From UBA7960 sp964624065 (GTDB lineage Bacteria > Bacteroidota > Bacteroidia > Bacteroidales > UBA7960), in assembly GCA_964624065.1 (NCBI GenBank), contig CAZUWF010000008.1, positions 1 to 64,000 on the forward strand: DNA of 64,000 nt, written 5' to 3'. Each line of letters starts with the position of its first letter. The first letter of the stretch is position 1. The translations under genes and the position numbers were made by a program. This document shows, piece after piece, positions 62,316-64,000 of the stretch. Under the pieces are notes generated by a model that did no database searches, had not been told where the DNA came from, and worked only from the letters and a program-made list of their open reading frames with translations.

Positions 62316-63287
62316 TCACGCATCCCGACTTATCGTGAAATCAATTAGTTTGACCAAAAATTTTCGCGATTGGTTTTCGGGTAGTGTAAGCAGCAGTTCC
62401 AATGCTTCGTTTTTGAATTTGATCATCCGGTTTGCGGCATATTCAATCCCACCGCTTTGATTGATTTTGTCGAGCAACCAGGCCGTCTTCTCGGGGGTTT
62501 TTCCGTTTTTTCGCACAATGGCAAGAATCTTCCTCCTTTCAAGTGGCCCACAGTTTTCCAGCAAATAGATTAGTGGCAAGGTGATTTTTCTCTCTTTGAT
62601 GTCGGTTGCCGAAGGTTTGCCTTTTTTGCGGCTGGTTTCCAAGTCCATTAGGTCGTCCTTAACCTGAAACGCCATACCTATTTTTTCGCCTATTGTCTTC
62701 ATAAGCCTTACTTGATGGGCTGGGGCACCGGCCGACTCGGCACCTGCGGCAAGGCAGGAGGCAATTAAAGATGCCGTTTTTTGGCGTATAATCTCGAAGT
62801 AAACCTCCTCGGTTATGTCCAGCGTCCGCGACTTTTGAATTTGAAGCAACTCCCCCTCGCTCATTTCTTTCACCGACTCCGAAACGATTTTCAGTAGGTC
62901 GAAGTCATTGTTGTTAAGTGCAAGTAACAGACCCCTTGAAAGCAGGTAATCGCCAACCAAAACCGAAATCTTGTTCTTCCAGAGGGCGTTGAGCGAAAAA
63001 AATCCCCTTCGCTCGTAGCTATCATCAACCACGTCGTCGTGAACCAGGGTTGCAGTGTGAAGCATCTCTATGAGAGCGGCCGCGCGGTGGGTTTTGGGAT
63101 TTATATCACCAAAAAGCCCTGCAGAAAAGAAAACAAAAAGAGGCCGCATTTGCTTTCCCTTGCGCTTCATCACAAATCGCATAATGAGGTTAAGCAGCGT
63201 TGAGTTGCTCCTAATTGCCTGCTGAAAGCACTCCTCATACTTTTTGAGGTGCGATTCGACGGGAGACTTAATTTCGTTTAGCGTCAT
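62316..63287 (-). CDS. ispB: polyprenyl diphosphate synthase (octaprenyl-type)
   Basis: 323 residues of the trans-prenyltransferase family. The first Asp-rich motif reads LVHDDVVDDSYERRG (84-95) and the second VKDDLMDLETSRKKG near 213-227; KGKQMRPLFVFFSAGLFG is the substrate-binding start. It makes the quinone side chain or another long polyprenyl chain. Position of bulky residues before the first motif would set chain length; not resolved here, so octaprenyl versus heptaprenyl/solanesyl is open. Last gene of the minus run; no quinone gene adjacent. Confidence 0.9.
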   Translation of the reverse strand: MTLNEIKSPVESHLKKYEECFQQAIRSNSTLLNLIMRFVMKRKGKQMRPLFVFFSAGLFGDINPKTHRAAALIEMLHTATLVHDDVVDDSYERRGFFSLNALWKNKISVLVGDYLLSRGLLLALNNNDFDLLKIVSESVKEMSEGELLQIQKSRTLDITEEVYFEIIRQKTASLIASCLAAGAESAGAPAHQVRLMKTIGEKIGMAFQVKDDLMDLETSRKKGKPSATDIKERKITLPLIYLLENCGPLERRKILAIVRKNGKTPEKTAWLLDKINQSGGIEYAANRMIKFKNEALELLLTLPENQSRKFLVKLIDFTISRDA

Positions 63288-63349
63288 TAACAGGTATTTG
63301 GGTAAAAAAACCTTGATGATTTACATTTAGCCCACATCAAATTGCCATG

Positions 63350-63357
63350 CAAAGTTA
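63350..63357 (-). promoter_or_regulatory. -7 box for the polyprenyl synthase
   Basis: TAACTTTG on the minus strand; predicted leader about 56 bases. Confidence 0.45.
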
Positions 63358-63447
63358 AAACCATTAAGCAATATAAATGTTCGCAAAGTGTTAATAATTG
63401 AAAACCCGTTGATCAATCAATGTGGAATCATCGGCAAGATTTATTGT

Positions 63448-63455
63448 TACTTTTG
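63448..63455 (+). promoter_or_regulatory. -7 box for the hemolysin III-like gene
   Basis: TACTTTTG on the plus strand, 25 bases before the ATG; divergent from the polyprenyl synthase promoter. Confidence 0.45.
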
Positions 63456-63480
63456 TGCCACTTGCAACCTTATTAAACTT

Positions 63481-64000
63481 ATGACTCATAACACTATTGA
63501 ACCCGGCCGTCGCAATTTAACCATAGGCGAAGAAATTGCCAACGGCATAACACACGGCATAGGAGCCTTGCTTGGCATTGCAGCACTTGTAATATTGGTG
63601 GTGGTAGCGGCCAACAAAGGAACGGCCTGGCACGTGGTGAGCTTTGCAATTTTCGGAGCAACGATGGTTTTTCTTTACGCTTCGTCAACACTTTACCATA
63701 GCCTTACCCACAAAAAGGCAAAAAATGTTTTTCAGAGGTTTGACCACGCTGCAATCTTCGCGCTGATAGCCGGAACCTATACCCCATTCTTGCTCACCAC
63801 CATTCGCGGGCCTCTGGGCTGGACTTTTTTCGGGATAATATGGGCCGCTGCCATTACGGGAATGGTGATTCGAAGCATATACCTTCACAGGTTTCGTAAA
63901 CCAATGGTTGCGATTTATCTTATCATGGGTTGGATGTTCGTGTTTATGATCAAGCCGCTGCTTGCCAACCTTTCATCCACAAGTCTTCTTTTCTTGCTTA
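63481..64000 (+). CDS. hemolysin III / PAQR family membrane protein, 3' end outside window
   Basis: 173 codons are visible with no stop. The start is MTHNTIEPGRRNLTIGEEIA, then NGITHGIGALLG, the typical TGEEIANSITHGIG-type opening of the YqfA/hemolysin III group, with ASSTLYHS and FDHAAIFALIAGTYTPFLL, including the conserved Ser, His and Asp thought to bind zinc. At least five hydrophobic helices are present; the final helix and its HxxxH motif must lie beyond the window. It is a predicted hydrolase-like PAQR membrane protein of uncertain substrate. Confidence 0.92.
   Translation, partial: MTHNTIEPGRRNLTIGEEIANGITHGIGALLGIAALVILVVVAANKGTAWHVVSFAIFGATMVFLYASSTLYHSLTHKKAKNVFQRFDHAAIFALIAGTYTPFLLTTIRGPLGWTFFGIIWAAAITGMVIRSIYLHRFRKPMVAIYLIMGWMFVFMIKPLLANLSSTSLLFLL

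Overview
The window is from a member of the Bacteroidota. Three things point there: a full-length SprA outer-membrane translocon and a secreted amylase with a C-terminal type IX secretion (T9SS) sorting domain; repeated TAnnTTTG -7 promoter boxes, in one case with a perfectly spaced TTTG -33 box; and the gene content (two-subunit methylmalonyl-CoA mutase, Kbl-type alpha-oxoamine synthases, RHBD-type RNase H, Gln-variant dihydroorotase). The order and genus cannot be fixed from sequence alone. There are about 48 protein genes, one tRNA-Phe, and no rRNA, transposase, phage or CRISPR array.

Region 1 (1-9.5 kb) looks accessory. It has a PadR regulator with a partial membrane protein, dihydroorotase, then a module of exported proteins at 2.8-6.3 kb. 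Three of these are each preceded by a near-identical ~155-bp leader that carries a 30-31 codon small ORF and an unusually strong Shine-Dalgarno. A FecR-domain exported protein, an SRPBCC protein, a PhnB/VOC-like protein and a single-domain voltage-gated cation channel follow. Gaps hold repeated terminators, an attC-like inverted repeat and a perfect palindrome.

Region 2 (9.5-45.8 kb) is mostly housekeeping: an AsmA-like protein divergent from a T9SS-targeted GH13 amylase, acyl-CoA synthetase, rbfA with a methyltransferase and a LolC/E-type permease, mutA-mutB, recX, a YbhN-like membrane protein, a two-component pair followed by a phospholipase D/cardiolipin synthase, an NlpC/P60 lipoprotein, glutamine synthetase, deoC, tRNA-Phe, rnhA, thiL, an M43-like metalloprotease, and ruvA-sprA.

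Region 3 (45.9-51.2 kb, minus strand) groups two Kbl-like alpha-oxoamine synthases with a small acyl carrier protein, an acetate-CoA ligase and holo-ACP synthase. The grouping suggests carrier-protein-dependent condensation of an amino acid with an activated acyl group, rather than only threonine catabolism.

Region 4 (51.4-62.0 kb, minus strand) is a surface-glycan cluster: WecE/RffA-type aminotransferase, WecD-like acetyltransferase, two polyprenyl-phosphate type GT2 enzymes, two GT-C-like membrane proteins with related C-terminal beta-rich domains, and a GT2-GT-C fusion. A polyprenyl diphosphate synthase and a truncated hemolysin III/PAQR gene close the window.

Gene starts were moved inward from the longest reading frame where a promoter box, lipobox or signal peptide decided the matter. 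Functions come from motif recognition by eye; no database search was made.
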